The position numbers and the translations under genes were made by a program. The notes under the pieces were generated by a model. It did not search any database. It was not told the DNA's origin and worked only from the letters and a program-made list of their open reading frames with translations. Source: Vibrio palustris (GTDB lineage: Bacteria > Pseudomonadota > Gammaproteobacteria > Enterobacterales > Vibrionaceae). Taken from it: a stretch of 64,000 nucleotides of DNA. Within the stretch, counting starts at the first letter, position 1. Every line of letters starts with the position of its first letter. This document shows positions 18,460-28,343 of the stretch, piece after piece. Location of the stretch: contig NZ_AP024887.1 of NCBI RefSeq assembly GCF_024346995.1, positions 1,488,001 through 1,552,000 on the forward strand, written 5' to 3'.

Positions 18460-20247
18460 ATGGATAAGAATAAACAACGTAGCTTAAACCAATGGTTAAA
18501 GGCACAAAGCAAACTAGCGAAACGCTGGTTAATGCTCGCCATCGGCCTTGGCGTCTTATCGAGTGTGTTTTTAGTGGGACAGGCCGCACTGTTGGCCACC
18601 TTACTGCATGACTTGATCATCGACCACGTCGACAAATCGGAATTAATCCCTTATTTCCTTGGCCTACTCGCCTTAATTGGCTTACGAGCCTTGTGTTCAT
18701 GGGCCAGAGAAATCGCTGGATTCCGTTGTGGCGAAGAAATTCGCATTTATATCCGTCAACTCATCATGGATAAATTACGAGAGCTAGGGCCAGCCTATAT
18801 CAAAGGCCAACCGGCCGGAACTTGGGCAGCGCTCACTCTCGAACAAGTCGAGAATATGCATGACTTCTTTGCTCGCTATCTACCTCAAATGGCATTAGCG
18901 GTCATGATTCCGGTCGTTATTTTGGTCGTGGTATTCCCGGTTAACTGGGCAGCAGGGTTAATTTTCTTATTTACTGCACCGCTAGTACCACTATTTATGG
19001 CTCTCGTCGGCATGAAAGCCGCTGATGCTGGTCGACGTAATTTTAAAGCCCTGCGCCGTTTGTCTGGGCACTTTTACGATCGCTTACAATCAATGACAAC
19101 CATCCGCTTATTTGATCGTGCCGATGCCGAAACCGAAACCATGCGCGGAGCATCTGAAGTGTTTCGCAACCGCACCATGGACGTGTTACGTATTGCCTTT
19201 TTATCATCAGCGGTATTAGAATTCTTTACCTCCATCGCCATCGCATTAACCGCAGTGTACTTTGGTTTTAGCTTTATCGATAAACTCGATTTTGGTTATT
19301 ACGGGGCCGGTGTAACGCTGTTTTCAGGGATGTTTATTCTGATTCTTGCGCCTGAGTTCTATCAACCACTTCGTGATTTAGGCACCTTTTATCACGCTAA
19401 GCAACTTGCGGTTGGCGCAGCAGAAAGTATCGTCGAGTTTCTCGAGGTCGACGTGAGTAAAGTAACCTCTGGCACGCAGGCGTTAACCGATACGAATTCA
19501 GTGGAAATCATCGCTGACAACTTAACCGTATTTAGCCCTGAAGGTCATCAATTAGTCGGGCCGATTTCTTTCACGATTGGTAAAAACCATACAACAGCGC
19601 TCGTTGGCCCAAGTGGTGCCGGAAAAACTAGCCTGATTAACGCCATTTTAGGCTTTATGCCTTATGACGGCAGCTTAACCATTAATGGTATCGAGTTAAG
19701 CGATCTAGACCATACTGATTGGCGTCGTTATATCAGTTGGGTGGGACAAAATCCCCTGCTACTTAATGGCACCATTCGTGACAACGTCACGATGGGTAAG
19801 GACATTAGCGACGACCAATTACAGGCGGTACTAGAAAGTAGCTTCGCGGCTGAATTCGTTAACTATCACGGCTTGGATTACGCCATCACTGATCGCTCAG
19901 GAGGATTATCTGTTGGACAAGCACAGCGTTTAGCCTTAGCACGCTCGATGCTTCAGCACGGATCTTTTTGGTTACTCGATGAGCCAACGGCAAGCCTTGA
20001 TGCGCGTAGTGAACAGCTCGTTATGAAAGGCTTAACAACGCACATTGAGAAAAACACCGCGCTATTGGTTACCCACCAATTATCACCATTAAAATCTGTT
20101 GATCACATATTAGTCATGGACAATGGTCAGCTGGTACAAAGCGGTGACTTTACTACATTGAGCCAACAAGAAGACGGTTTATTTGCGACCATGCTCGCCG
20201 CGAACCAAGCCCACCAAGAAGCTGATAAGGGGAATCTCGATGCGTGA
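18460..20247 (+). CDS. cydD: Glutathione/cysteine ABC exporter subunit CydD
   Basis: CydD pairs with CydC to export cysteine and glutathione to the periplasm, which is needed for cytochrome bd assembly. From ATG 18460 the protein has 595 residues. Six membrane helices fill the first 330 residues; the ATPase domain has Walker A GPSGAGKTS, Q-loop GQNPLL, signature LSVGQAQRLALAR (a variant of LSGGQ) and Walker B FWLLDEPTASLD. The upstream in-frame Met at 18421 overlaps the trxB terminator region and is unlikely. Its end overlaps cydC by 8 bp, so translation is coupled. Confidence 0.93.
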   Translation: MDKNKQRSLNQWLKAQSKLAKRWLMLAIGLGVLSSVFLVGQAALLATLLHDLIIDHVDKSELIPYFLGLLALIGLRALCSWAREIAGFRCGEEIRIYIRQLIMDKLRELGPAYIKGQPAGTWAALTLEQVENMHDFFARYLPQMALAVMIPVVILVVVFPVNWAAGLIFLFTAPLVPLFMALVGMKAADAGRRNFKALRRLSGHFYDRLQSMTTIRLFDRADAETETMRGASEVFRNRTMDVLRIAFLSSAVLEFFTSIAIALTAVYFGFSFIDKLDFGYYGAGVTLFSGMFILILAPEFYQPLRDLGTFYHAKQLAVGAAESIVEFLEVDVSKVTSGTQALTDTNSVEIIADNLTVFSPEGHQLVGPISFTIGKNHTTALVGPSGAGKTSLINAILGFMPYDGSLTINGIELSDLDHTDWRRYISWVGQNPLLLNGTIRDNVTMGKDISDDQLQAVLESSFAAEFVNYHGLDYAITDRSGGLSVGQAQRLALARSMLQHGSFWLLDEPTASLDARSEQLVMKGLTTHIEKNTALLVTHQLSPLKSVDHILVMDNGQLVQSGDFTTLSQQEDGLFATMLAANQAHQEADKGNLDA

Positions 20248-21961
20248 ACTACTACCCTATCTGAAACTGTATAAGAAACACTGGTTCGGATTATCGCTCG
20301 GCATGCTACTCGCCTTTTTAACGCTCGCAGCGTCGATTGGTCTATTAACGATTTCTGGTTGGTTTTTGTCTGCAGCGGCTGTCGCAGGATTAAGCGTTGC
20401 CAAAGAAACCTTTAACTTTATGCTACCAAGTGGCTTTGTCCGTGGTTTTGCTATGGGACGAACGGCTGGTCGTTGGGGTGAACGTGTGGTCAGCCATAAT
20501 GCCACATTCAAGCTATTAACCGATCTGCGTATTTTCTTCTTCCAAAAACTGACTCCGCTCATCCCTGGGCGCATTTCTAACTTACGTGATGCGGATATTT
20601 TAAACCGCGTTGTTGCCGATATCGACAGTATGGATCACGTTTACTTGCGCTTAATAAGCCCTGTCGTGGTAGGCACCTTGGGAATCGCATCAATCACAAC
20701 ATTAGTGTGTTGGTTTGATATGCGTTTAGGCTTAATCCTCGGTGGTATTCTATTAACCATATTGCTGACCTGGCCCATTATCTTTTATAAGTTAGGTAAA
20801 CGTAATGGTCACGAACTGACGCAAAATCGTGCGGATTTTCGCATTACAATGCTAGATTGGTTGGAAGGCTTCAGTGAATTAACATTATTCGGAGCCGAAC
20901 CCCGCTACCGCCAGGCCATCAATGATGCACAAGAAAAACTTATCAATAATCAGCGTATTAATGCGCATATTTCAGGCTTAGCTCAGGCTTTATTAATGCT
21001 CGCCAACGGCTGGACTATGGTGCTGATGTTGTGGTTAGCGGCCGATGGTGTCGGTGGACAGCCGCCTAGCCCATTGATTGCCTTAATTGTATTTGCCACC
21101 ATGGCATGTGTTGAACTGCTAATGCCTATTGCCGGTGCTTTCCAATACTTGAGTCAAACGCTTGCATCTGCACGTCGTCTTAACGAAGTGATTCTTGCCG
21201 AGCCCGAAGTGGTTTTCCCAACTGAATCGGCGCCCCACTCCGGTGAGTATTCACTAGACTTTGATAACGTAACGTTCCGCTATAGTGCGGATGATCGTAA
21301 AGCGGTTAACCAAGTGTCATTATCGGTGCCAGCGCAACATAAAGTCGCCATTGTTGGACAAACTGGTTCGGGTAAGTCTACCTTAATGCAGTTGCTGTCG
21401 CGCTATTGGGATACCCAAGAAGGAGAAATCCGTATTGCGGGTACGCCACTGACTCACTGGAAAGAAAGTGATTTACGAGCCGCGATCAGCGTTGTCAGCC
21501 AACGAGTCGACATCCTCAATGGCACACTACGTGACAATTTAATCTTAGCTAAACCCGATGCTTCAGATGAAGAATTAAGCAATACCCTTAATCGTGTTGG
21601 CTTAGAAAAGCTGCTTGATGCTCCAGGATTTGATGGTTGGGTTGGTGATGGTGGCCGTCAATTATCAGGCGGTGAAAAACGTCGCATTGGTATTGCACGG
21701 GCAATTTTACACGACGGGCCTATTTTACTGCTTGACGAACCAACAGAAGGCTTGGATAAACAAACCGAAAAGAATATTCTCGCTCTTTTCCACCAGCACT
21801 TCGCAGGAAAAACAGTCGTGTTTATTACCCATCGTTTAGTTGATTTAGACAGCATGGACAGCATCTGTTTAATTGAAGAAGGTGAAGTAGTTGAACATGG
21901 AAGTCATGAGGATTTGATGGCTCAGCGCGGTCGATATTTTCAATTGAACCAGACGTTATAA
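20240..21961 (+). CDS. cydC: Glutathione/cysteine ABC exporter subunit CydC
   Basis: The second half-transporter has 573 residues from ATG 20240, which is preceded by AAGGGG within the end of cydD. Membrane helices fill the first 310 residues (TISGWFLSAAAVAGL is typical of CydC). The ATPase domain shows Walker A GQTGSGKST, signature LSGGEKRRIGIAR and Walker B ILLLDEPTEGLD followed by an H-loop ITHRL. It acts as a heterodimer with CydD in the inner membrane. A strong terminator follows at 21989. Confidence 0.94.
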   Translation: MRELLPYLKLYKKHWFGLSLGMLLAFLTLAASIGLLTISGWFLSAAAVAGLSVAKETFNFMLPSGFVRGFAMGRTAGRWGERVVSHNATFKLLTDLRIFFFQKLTPLIPGRISNLRDADILNRVVADIDSMDHVYLRLISPVVVGTLGIASITTLVCWFDMRLGLILGGILLTILLTWPIIFYKLGKRNGHELTQNRADFRITMLDWLEGFSELTLFGAEPRYRQAINDAQEKLINNQRINAHISGLAQALLMLANGWTMVLMLWLAADGVGGQPPSPLIALIVFATMACVELLMPIAGAFQYLSQTLASARRLNEVILAEPEVVFPTESAPHSGEYSLDFDNVTFRYSADDRKAVNQVSLSVPAQHKVAIVGQTGSGKSTLMQLLSRYWDTQEGEIRIAGTPLTHWKESDLRAAISVVSQRVDILNGTLRDNLILAKPDASDEELSNTLNRVGLEKLLDAPGFDGWVGDGGRQLSGGEKRRIGIARAILHDGPILLLDEPTEGLDKQTEKNILALFHQHFAGKTVVFITHRLVDLDSMDSICLIEEGEVVEHGSHEDLMAQRGRYFQLNQTL

Positions 21962-21988
21962 CTTTACTATTATAGCTTCCTCAATTGA

Positions 21989-22018
21989 GCGACGCACTTT
22001 ATCGAGTGCGTCGCTTTT
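21989..22018 (+). terminator. Terminator of cydDC
   Basis: GCGACGCACT and AGTGCGTCGC form a perfect 10-bp stem with a 6-nt loop, followed by TTTT. Confidence 0.88.
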
Positions 22019-22085
22019 GTATCACAGCAACATACCTTATGTTCAACCATCGAGGTGGTTAAGCCAAGTTATGTTAGTGGTGACG

Positions 22086-22121
22086 AAAAAAAATCCCGAG
22101 CTGAGGCTCGGGATTTTTTAT
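22086..22121. terminator. Terminator of rluB (bidirectional)
   Basis: AAATCCCGAGC and GCTCGGGATTT flank TGAG, with A and T runs outside. It lies just after the rluB stop on the minus strand and could back up the cydDC terminator. Confidence 0.88.
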
Positions 22122-22143
22122 TTCTTAATGACAGAGTCTGCAA

Positions 22144-23160
22144 TTATTGACGCGTGCGACGCTGTTTTTTACCCGTCTGCGGTTTACGTGGTGTACGTTT
22201 GTCTGAACGCTGTCCATTGTCTTTACTGTCAGTCTGTTTTTGATCAGTATTTGCTCGACCACGGCCACCCGCTTCACTGGCTTTGCCACCACGTCCTTTG
22301 CTCGGCGTGGTCACACGCTCTTCATGACGACGTACCGCTCGGCGAATCTTTTGGCTACGAGAACGCTCACGTTTACGTGAAGTATTGTCTTTGTTTTGAT
22401 CCAACATCGTATTCGATTCTGGAGCAAGCTCAACAATTTCACGCAAGTAGTTCACTTGCTTAAGAGTCAGTTCCATCCATCCGCCACGTGGCAGACTTTT
22501 TTCTAAGAAGATATCACCATAGCGAACCCGTTTCAGGCGACTTACCGTCGTTCCTTGCGATTCCCACAAACGGCGCACTTCACGGTTACGACCTTCATTG
22601 ATCACAACGTAAAATGTATGGTTCAGTCCTTCTCCACCTGTGTAAACGATATCTTCAAAACGCGCTTTGCCATCTTCAAGTTCAACACCGGTTACCAAGT
22701 TACGAATTTTATGTTCGTCTACGTCACCAAAAACACGAACTAAGTATTCCCGTTCTACTTGACGGCTTGGATGCATCAAGCGATTCGCCAATTCACCATC
22801 AGTAGTAAACAGCAACAATCCTGATGTATTCGCATCCAAACGACCTACAGAGATCCAACGTGAACCACGAATTTTTGGTAAACGATCAAAGACCGTTCGA
22901 CGACCTTCAGGGTCGTGGCGAGTACATAACTCACCTTCTGGCTTGTAATACGCCAATACTCGACACACATCTTCTTCATGCGCTTTAATCGACACAGTAT
23001 GGCCATCAACACGCACTACAGCGTTATCATCTTCTAGGCGTTCACCTAGTACAGCTACCTTGCCATTAACACTGACACGACCTGATCTAATCAGGGCCTC
23101 AAGCTCTCGGCGAGAACCGTGTCCAGTACGTGCTAAAACCTTTTGTAACTTTTCGCTCAT
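22144..23160 (-). CDS. rluB: 23S rRNA pseudouridine synthase RluB
   Basis: RluB makes pseudouridine 2605 in 23S rRNA. The 338 residues comprise an S4 RNA-binding domain (about 1-60, [20 protein letters not shown]), then the RsuA-family catalytic domain with [14 protein letters not shown], whose Asp109 is the expected catalytic residue, and [14 protein letters not shown]. After about residue 245 there is a long, highly basic tail rich in Arg, Lys, Gly and Ser, ending KKQRRTRQ, likely disordered and RNA-binding. It follows yciO and trpH on the same strand. Confidence 0.94.
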   Translation of the reverse strand: MSEKLQKVLARTGHGSRRELEALIRSGRVSVNGKVAVLGERLEDDNAVVRVDGHTVSIKAHEEDVCRVLAYYKPEGELCTRHDPEGRRTVFDRLPKIRGSRWISVGRLDANTSGLLLFTTDGELANRLMHPSRQVEREYLVRVFGDVDEHKIRNLVTGVELEDGKARFEDIVYTGGEGLNHTFYVVINEGRNREVRRLWESQGTTVSRLKRVRYGDIFLEKSLPRGGWMELTLKQVNYLREIVELAPESNTMLDQNKDNTSRKRERSRSQKIRRAVRRHEERVTTPSKGRGGKASEAGGRGRANTDQKQTDSKDNGQRSDKRTPRKPQTGKKQRRTRQ

Positions 23161-23301
23161 CTATTTACCTATCTGTCGTCTTCTCAGACGTCAATTAACA
23201 AAATGCGATCCCACACGACCGCGGCCGCGTAGTATCTCAAATCCGTCAATAAAAAGCATCCCTTTTGTGATCAAATCGTGTTCAACCGTTATAGCACGCG
23301 C

Positions 23302-23922
23302 TCACTCAAACGGTGACGTATCCCCCGCACCATGACGGTCAATGACAATGCTATCATCGCTAAAGTTAATCACTGTTGTTGGCTGTTCGCCGACAATGCC
23401 CCCATTGAGGATGACATCAACTGCGTGCTCAAGCTCGGCGCGAATATCTTCTGGGTCCGATTCTGTCGTATCTTTTCCAGGTAAAATCAAAGATGTCGAC
23501 ATTAATGGCTCACCCAATGCTTCTAAGAGTTCAAGGGCAATGACATTATCCGGAACACGAATACCAATGGTTTTACGTTTAGCATTCATTAAACGACGCG
23601 GTACTTCCTTCGTCCCTTTAAAAATAAAAGTGTAAGGACCTGGTGTATTGTTTTTTAACAAACGAAACGCACTATTATCGACTCGTGCATACAGCGATAA
23701 CTCAGATAAATCACGACATAACAGCGTGAAATTATGCTTGTCATCTAAACGGCGAATCTGACAAATACGCTCTAACGCGCGTTTATTTTCTAACTGGCAA
23801 CCCAATGCATAACCTGAATCGGTTGGGTAGACGACCACCCCACCGTTACGAATAATCGCAACCGCTTGATTCATCAAACGAGTTTGTGGGGTTTCAGGGT
23901 GAACATAAAAATACTGGCTCAT
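23302..23922 (-). CDS. yciO: YciO, Sua5/YrdC/YwlC family protein
   Basis: The 206-residue product has the same length as E. coli YciO and its pattern: VVYPTDSGYALGCQ, KHNFTLLCRDLSELS, NNTPGPYTFIFKGTKEVPRRL and KRKTIGIRVPDN. Family knowledge: relatives (TsaC) make threonylcarbamoyl-AMP for the t6A modification of tRNA, while the exact role of YciO is less settled. It starts 21 bp after the trpH stop, so it is probably in one operon with trpH. This is not TsaC itself; the KTIGIR stretch fits YciO better. Confidence 0.9.
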   Translation of the reverse strand: MSQYFYVHPETPQTRLMNQAVAIIRNGGVVVYPTDSGYALGCQLENKRALERICQIRRLDDKHNFTLLCRDLSELSLYARVDNSAFRLLKNNTPGPYTFIFKGTKEVPRRLMNAKRKTIGIRVPDNVIALELLEALGEPLMSTSLILPGKDTTESDPEDIRAELEHAVDVILNGGIVGEQPTTVINFSDDSIVIDRHGAGDTSPFE

Positions 23923-23943
23923 AGCGATTCCTTAATCATCCTG

Positions 23944-24801
23944 TTACGACAATGTTGGGAAACACGATGCTTCCCATGTTTCCCATATTGGAGTTACTCC
24001 TTTCGGCAGCCATAAATTGCGTCCTAGCTCCATCCACGGAGATGGATAATGAAAGTCGCTGCCTTGAGAAGCTAATAGATTGTATTGTATCGCATAATCG
24101 CCCAACGTGCGCTTTTCTTGTGGCGCTTGTTGCGGTTGCGCGACTTCCATCGCATCTCCGCCCGCTTGCGCAAACGTTTCCAACATACGTTTGACCCACT
24201 TAGTGGTCAGTTGATAGCGCGCTGGATGCGCGAGCACGGCTTGACCACCGGCAGCATGAATAGCCTCAATGGCCTCGGGTATAGTACACCAATTTGGCGG
24301 TACATAACCGGGATTATTACGGGTCATATAGCTCTTAAACACTTTTTGCATGGTTTTCGCATAACCATTGTCCACCAGCCATTTAGCGAAATGTGCGCGG
24401 GTGACTTCTGCCTCCCCAGCCAATGCTTGTACTTCTTCTAAAATCCCTGGGCGAGTGACTTTTTCTAAGCGCTCACCAATTAATTCAGCACGAGCTCGAC
24501 GGCGGGCTTTTTGCTCTGTGATTAACCGAGTTAACTGTGGGTTTTGCGGATCAATGTTTAACCCCACAATATGAATATCTTTGTTTTGCCACACTGTAGA
24601 CAATTCAATACCGGGGATCAGCGTCATTGGATACCCTTTTTCCTCGATATAATCTTGGGCCGGCTTTAATGAATCCACAGAGTCATGATCGGTAATGGCC
24701 AGTACGTCAATATCAAACTCACGAGATCGTTCAATAAGGGCATCGTAAGTAAGACGACCATCTGATGCAGTGGTATGGCTATGTAGATCTATTTTCATCA
24801 T
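23944..24801 (-). CDS. trpH: RNase AM / TrpH, PHP-domain 5'-3' exonuclease
   Basis: The 285-residue protein begins with the PHP metal-binding motif [13 protein letters not shown] and continues [35 protein letters not shown] and GSDFHYPS, a full set of PHP His/Asp ligands. Family knowledge: E. coli YciV (RNase AM, Rnm, formerly TrpH) removes nucleotides from RNA 5' ends, maturing rRNA, and hydrolyses 3',5'-bisphosphonucleotides. Two ATG codons in a row (24801 and 24798) are equally good. The gene is transcribed away from the trp operon; the TrpR operator is only 43 bp from its start. Confidence 0.9.
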   Translation of the reverse strand: MMKIDLHSHTTASDGRLTYDALIERSREFDIDVLAITDHDSVDSLKPAQDYIEEKGYPMTLIPGIELSTVWQNKDIHIVGLNIDPQNPQLTRLITEQKARRRARAELIGERLEKVTRPGILEEVQALAGEAEVTRAHFAKWLVDNGYAKTMQKVFKSYMTRNNPGYVPPNWCTIPEAIEAIHAAGGQAVLAHPARYQLTTKWVKRMLETFAQAGGDAMEVAQPQQAPQEKRTLGDYAIQYNLLASQGSDFHYPSPWMELGRNLWLPKGVTPIWETWEASCFPTLS

Positions 24802-24827
24802 TATCTCATTTTTTGCCGATTTGGTGC

Positions 24828-24861
24828 TTGACTTTCAATCATCATACTAGTTAACTAGTAC
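24828..24861 (+). promoter_or_regulatory. trp promoter with embedded TrpR operator
   Basis: TTGACT (-35, 24828-24833) and TTAACT (-10, 24851-24856) are 17 bp apart. The palindrome ACTAGTTAACTAGT (24846-24859) overlaps the -10 and equals the core of the E. coli trp operator. Tryptophan-bound TrpR should therefore exclude RNA polymerase. Confidence 0.93.
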
Positions 24862-24892
24862 ACAGATGCAGCGTACACGATTAAGGACTCTC

Positions 24893-25024
24893 ATGTTACA
24901 AGAATTTAACCCACTACATAAAGTGAAACCGACAATGACACCAAAACAATCGGTACTTTGGCATCGTTGGCATCACATTTTATGGGCTGAGGTGTACGCA
25001 TCATTGCAAAAGATTGCACACTGA
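24893..25024 (+). CDS. trpL: trp operon leader peptide
   Basis: This 43-codon frame begins at ATG 24893 with AAGGA six bases upstream and ends at TGA 25022-25024. It reads MLQEFNPLHK..., with Trp codons at positions 23, 26 and 31 (WHRWHHILW), ahead of an attenuator. Family knowledge: ribosome stalling at Trp codons when charged tRNA-Trp is scarce shifts the RNA fold and lets polymerase read into trpE. It is longer than the 14-residue E. coli leader. The three spaced Trp codons and the position leave little doubt. Confidence 0.92.
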   Translation: MLQEFNPLHKVKPTMTPKQSVLWHRWHHILWAEVYASLQKIAH

Positions 25025-25028
25025 GTAA

Positions 25029-25060
25029 AAGCCCGCCCACCAATGCGGGCTTTTTGTTTT
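25029..25060 (+). terminator. trp attenuator terminator
   Basis: AAGCCCGC and GCGGGCTT form the terminator stem, with a T-rich tail (TTTTTGTTTTT). The competing antiterminator may use GGGCT at 24984-24988, within the leader frame after the Trp codons, which can pair with AGCCC at 25030-25034. Confidence 0.9.
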
Positions 25061-25136
25061 TACACTCTAGGGTTAATAACAAACGTTACGGTTGACCCAT
25101 AATTAACAACAATACAGTGATGAATAAGGAGGTCTT

Positions 25137-26705
25137 GTGAAAAAGACCATGACGACCCAGCAAAGCGTTTCTCTTGAAGTCATGACCCAAGTGCTGACTT
25201 ATACGCGTAACCCAACGACGCTATTTCACACGCTATGCGCTGATCGCTCTGACTGCCTGCTGCTCGAATCAGCTGAAGTCGATTCAAAACAAGATCTAAA
25301 AAGTCTCGTCATCATCGACAGTGCTTTGCGTATTACCTGCTTTGAACATACTGTCACGCTACAAGCACTGACTGACAATGGCCAACGCTTACTGAATGCA
25401 ATTGCGGACAATATCCCCGAGTCGGTGACGCACGACTTTGCTTGTGCAACTCACTTACACCTTACATTTGTGGGTGCTGATGACGCTTTAGATGAAGATA
25501 GCCGTTTGCGTGAACACTCCACCTTTGATGCCCTGCGCTTAGTGCAAGGTACGGTAAATACCGATAGCCATGACCCATTTGCTCTCTTTATCGGCGGACT
25601 GTTTGCCTACGATCTTGCGGCTAACTTTGAAAATGTAGGTGATGTAAAAGATACGACTCAATGTCCTGATTATGTCTTTTATGTAGCAGAAACATTGATG
25701 GTTATTGACCATCAAACCCAAACCTCTTATTTACAAGGTGCACTCTTCAATAGTGATAGTGACGCACACGCCACAATGCAACAGCGCCTAGAAGCAATGA
25801 AACTTACCATTTCCGGTCAATTAGCTCCGGTAACCGCTCAACCGCTGGTCGAAAACTGCCTGACTACCAATATCAGCGACAGCGGGTTTTGTGACATTGT
25901 TGATTCATTAAAGCAGTCGATTGTAAAAGGCGATATTTTTCAAGTGGTGCCATCTCGTCGCTTTAACTTACCATGTCCGTCACCACTCGCCGCTTACGAG
26001 CAATTGAAGATCAACAACCCCAGTCCTTATATGTTCTATATGCAAGATGAACATTTCACATTATTTGGGGCGTCACCGGAGAGTGCCTTGAAATACTCGC
26101 GCACGACCAATCAAGTTGAGATCTATCCGATTGCCGGAACTCGTCGTCGCGGTAAACATCATGATGGAAGCATCGACCCTGATTTGGACAGCCGGATTGA
26201 ATTAGAACTGCGTACAGATAAAAAAGAAACCGCAGAACACATGATGTTAGTCGATTTAGCCCGTAATGATGTGGCGCGCATTTCTAAAGCTGGCACGCGT
26301 TATGTTACCGACTTACTCAAAGTGGATCGCTACAGCCATGTCATGCACTTGGTCTCTCGTGTAGTCGGCCAACTGCGCGATGATCTGGATGCACTGCATG
26401 CCTATCAAGCCAGTATGAACATGGGCACACTCACTGGCGCTCCTAAAATCCGCGCGATGCAATTGATTCGCGACGTAGAGCAAGAGCGGCGTGGTAGCTA
26501 TGGCGGAGCGGTAGGCTATCTTACCGGCCAAGGCGACATGGACACTTGTATCGTTATTCGCTCCGCTTATGTACAAAATGGTATTGCCTCCGTACAAGCT
26601 GGCGCAGGCGTTGTCTACGACTCTGACCCTCAGTCAGAGGCGGACGAAACGCGTACTAAAGCGCAAGCGGTCATTTGTGCCATTCAACAAGCGCATCAAG
26701 CATAA
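25137..26705 (+). CDS. trpE: Anthranilate synthase component I
   Basis: TrpE makes anthranilate from chorismate with ammonia supplied by TrpG. The best start is GTG 25137, four bases after a perfect AAGGAGG; a Met at 25149 is too far from it. The 522 residues include the feedback site LLLESAEV (about 40-47, the LLES motif where Trp binds) and chorismate-enzyme motifs KGDIFQVVPSRRF, GASPES, PIAGTRRRG, DLARNDVARIS and GAPKIRAMQLI, ending with QAGAGVVYDSDPQSE. First structural gene of the operon, behind the attenuator. Confidence 0.97.
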   Translation: MKKTMTTQQSVSLEVMTQVLTYTRNPTTLFHTLCADRSDCLLLESAEVDSKQDLKSLVIIDSALRITCFEHTVTLQALTDNGQRLLNAIADNIPESVTHDFACATHLHLTFVGADDALDEDSRLREHSTFDALRLVQGTVNTDSHDPFALFIGGLFAYDLAANFENVGDVKDTTQCPDYVFYVAETLMVIDHQTQTSYLQGALFNSDSDAHATMQQRLEAMKLTISGQLAPVTAQPLVENCLTTNISDSGFCDIVDSLKQSIVKGDIFQVVPSRRFNLPCPSPLAAYEQLKINNPSPYMFYMQDEHFTLFGASPESALKYSRTTNQVEIYPIAGTRRRGKHHDGSIDPDLDSRIELELRTDKKETAEHMMLVDLARNDVARISKAGTRYVTDLLKVDRYSHVMHLVSRVVGQLRDDLDALHAYQASMNMGTLTGAPKIRAMQLIRDVEQERRGSYGGAVGYLTGQGDMDTCIVIRSAYVQNGIASVQAGAGVVYDSDPQSEADETRTKAQAVICAIQQAHQA

Positions 26706-26717
26706 GGACGATCACTC

Positions 26718-27320
26718 ATGGCAAATATTATTTTTATCGACAATTTTGATTCCTTTACCTACAACTTAGTCGATCAATTCCGTGCATTAGGTCATCACGT
26801 CCAGATATACAGAAATACGGTGTCCATCGAACAAATTGACGCCGTCACTCGTGCTGTAGAACAACCTTTATTAGTCTTGTCACCGGGCCCAGGTACGCCA
26901 GCCGCTGCGGGTAACATGCCGGCAATGATTCAATACTTTAAAGGACAAATCCCTATGTTGGGAATTTGTTTAGGCCACCAAGCGATTGTTGAAGCCTATG
27001 GAGGTAAAGTCGATAACGCAGAAGCCATCGTGCATGGCAAAGTGTCGCACATTCGCCACCAAGGCCATGCGGTGTTTGCCGGTTTGGCGTCGCCATTAGC
27101 CGTTGCACGCTATCATTCCTTAGTTGCCACTGAGGTCCCACGCGCATTATCAGTATTAGCCACGGTCGATGAAATGGTCATGGCAGTCAGTCATGAAGCG
27201 CATAAAGTGTGTGGTTTTCAGTTTCACCCTGAATCCATTATGACCACACAAGGGGCGAGTCTTCTGACTAATGCCGTGAATTGGACATTGCAATCACATG
27301 TAAAGACACAGACGGCTTAA
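26718..27320 (+). CDS. trpG: Anthranilate synthase component II (glutamine amidotransferase)
   Basis: TrpG releases ammonia from glutamine for TrpE. The 200-residue protein is a stand-alone class I amidotransferase with nucleophile Cys84 in GICLGHQ, and the dyad His170/Glu172 in QFHPESI; the oxyanion motif SPGPGTP is also present. Unlike in E. coli, it is not fused to trpD. AAGGA precedes the ATG, and the gap from trpE is 12 bp. A role in folate synthesis (PabA) is unlikely in this context. Confidence 0.96.
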   Translation: MANIIFIDNFDSFTYNLVDQFRALGHHVQIYRNTVSIEQIDAVTRAVEQPLLVLSPGPGTPAAAGNMPAMIQYFKGQIPMLGICLGHQAIVEAYGGKVDNAEAIVHGKVSHIRHQGHAVFAGLASPLAVARYHSLVATEVPRALSVLATVDEMVMAVSHEAHKVCGFQFHPESIMTTQGASLLTNAVNWTLQSHVKTQTA

Positions 27321-27342
27321 TGCTTATCAAGGAATGATTATC

Positions 27343-28341
27343 ATGCAAAATATTATTGAAAAATTATACCAACAGCGCTCTCTCTCTGAATTGGAAAGCG
27401 AAACATTATTTGACCATATTATTCGCGGCGAGCTCGATGCCATTCTCATGGGAGCGGCACTGACGGCACTAAAAATCAAAGGTGAAACGCCGTGTGAAAT
27501 AGCCGGCGCTGCCAAAGCATTGCAAAATAATGCGAGTGCGTTTCCGCGCCCTGATTACGATGTCGCCGATATTGTCGGAACTGGCGGTGATGGAGCAAAT
27601 ACCATTAACATTTCTACGACTTCTGCCTTTGTCGCGGCGGCTTGTGGCGTAAAAGTAGCGAAACATGGTAACCGCAGCGTTTCCAGCCGCTCAGGCTCGT
27701 CAGACTTATTAGAAGCGTTTGGAATTAATTTAACCATGGCACCACAAGATAGCCGTGATGCGTTAGATGATCTTGGTGTCACATTTCTGTTTGCACCGCA
27801 ATATCACGGCGGGTTTCGTCACGCCGTGCCTGTCCGCCAAGCGTTAAAAACTCGGACCATTTTTAATATTCTTGGTCCTTTAATTAACCCCGCCCGTCCC
27901 AATATTGAATTAATGGGCGTTTATAGCCAAGAACTGGTTCGCCCTATTGCAGAAACCATGATACAAATGGGAATGAAACGTGCTGCAGTAGTGCATGGTG
28001 CAGGGTTAGATGAAGTCGCCATCCACGGTACGACGCAGGTGGCAGAGATTCGCGATGGACGTATTGAAGAGTATACCTTAGAACCCGAAGATTTTGGTTT
28101 AGCCCGCTACACCTTACACGATATTCAAGGTGGCAACCCGGAAGAAAATCAGGTATTTAGTAAAGATATTTTAAGTGGCCAAGGAAAGCCAGCTCACAAT
28201 GCGGCGGTCGCTGCCAATGTCGCTATGCTGCTCAAATTATTCGGCCGTGAAGATCTGAAACAAAACGTGCGCCAAGCTCAGGACGTAATGGCTTCTGGAG
28301 AAGCTTATCATTTGTTACAACAACTGGCACAGCGAGGCTAA
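27343..28341 (+). CDS. trpD: Anthranilate phosphoribosyltransferase
   Basis: TrpD joins anthranilate to PRPP. I chose ATG 27343 (MQNIIEKLYQQRSLSE), as the ATG at 27334 touches the ribosome site AAGGA directly. The 332 residues show VGTGGDGANTINISTTSAF, KHGNRSVSSRSGSSDLLEA, and the NILGPLINPARP motif, all typical. Start and stop are tightly packed against its neighbours: two bases separate it from trpCF. Confidence 0.96.
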   Translation: MQNIIEKLYQQRSLSELESETLFDHIIRGELDAILMGAALTALKIKGETPCEIAGAAKALQNNASAFPRPDYDVADIVGTGGDGANTINISTTSAFVAAACGVKVAKHGNRSVSSRSGSSDLLEAFGINLTMAPQDSRDALDDLGVTFLFAPQYHGGFRHAVPVRQALKTRTIFNILGPLINPARPNIELMGVYSQELVRPIAETMIQMGMKRAAVVHGAGLDEVAIHGTTQVAEIRDGRIEEYTLEPEDFGLARYTLHDIQGGNPEENQVFSKDILSGQGKPAHNAAVAANVAMLLKLFGREDLKQNVRQAQDVMASGEAYHLLQQLAQRG

Positions 28342-28343
28342 TT

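Noticed and set aside
25120..25140. Six-codon minigene (ATG 25120 to TGA) overlapping the trpE GTG start
   Set aside because: It has no ribosome site of its own, and the AAGGAGG inside it is well placed for trpE, so chance overlap is likelier than coupling.
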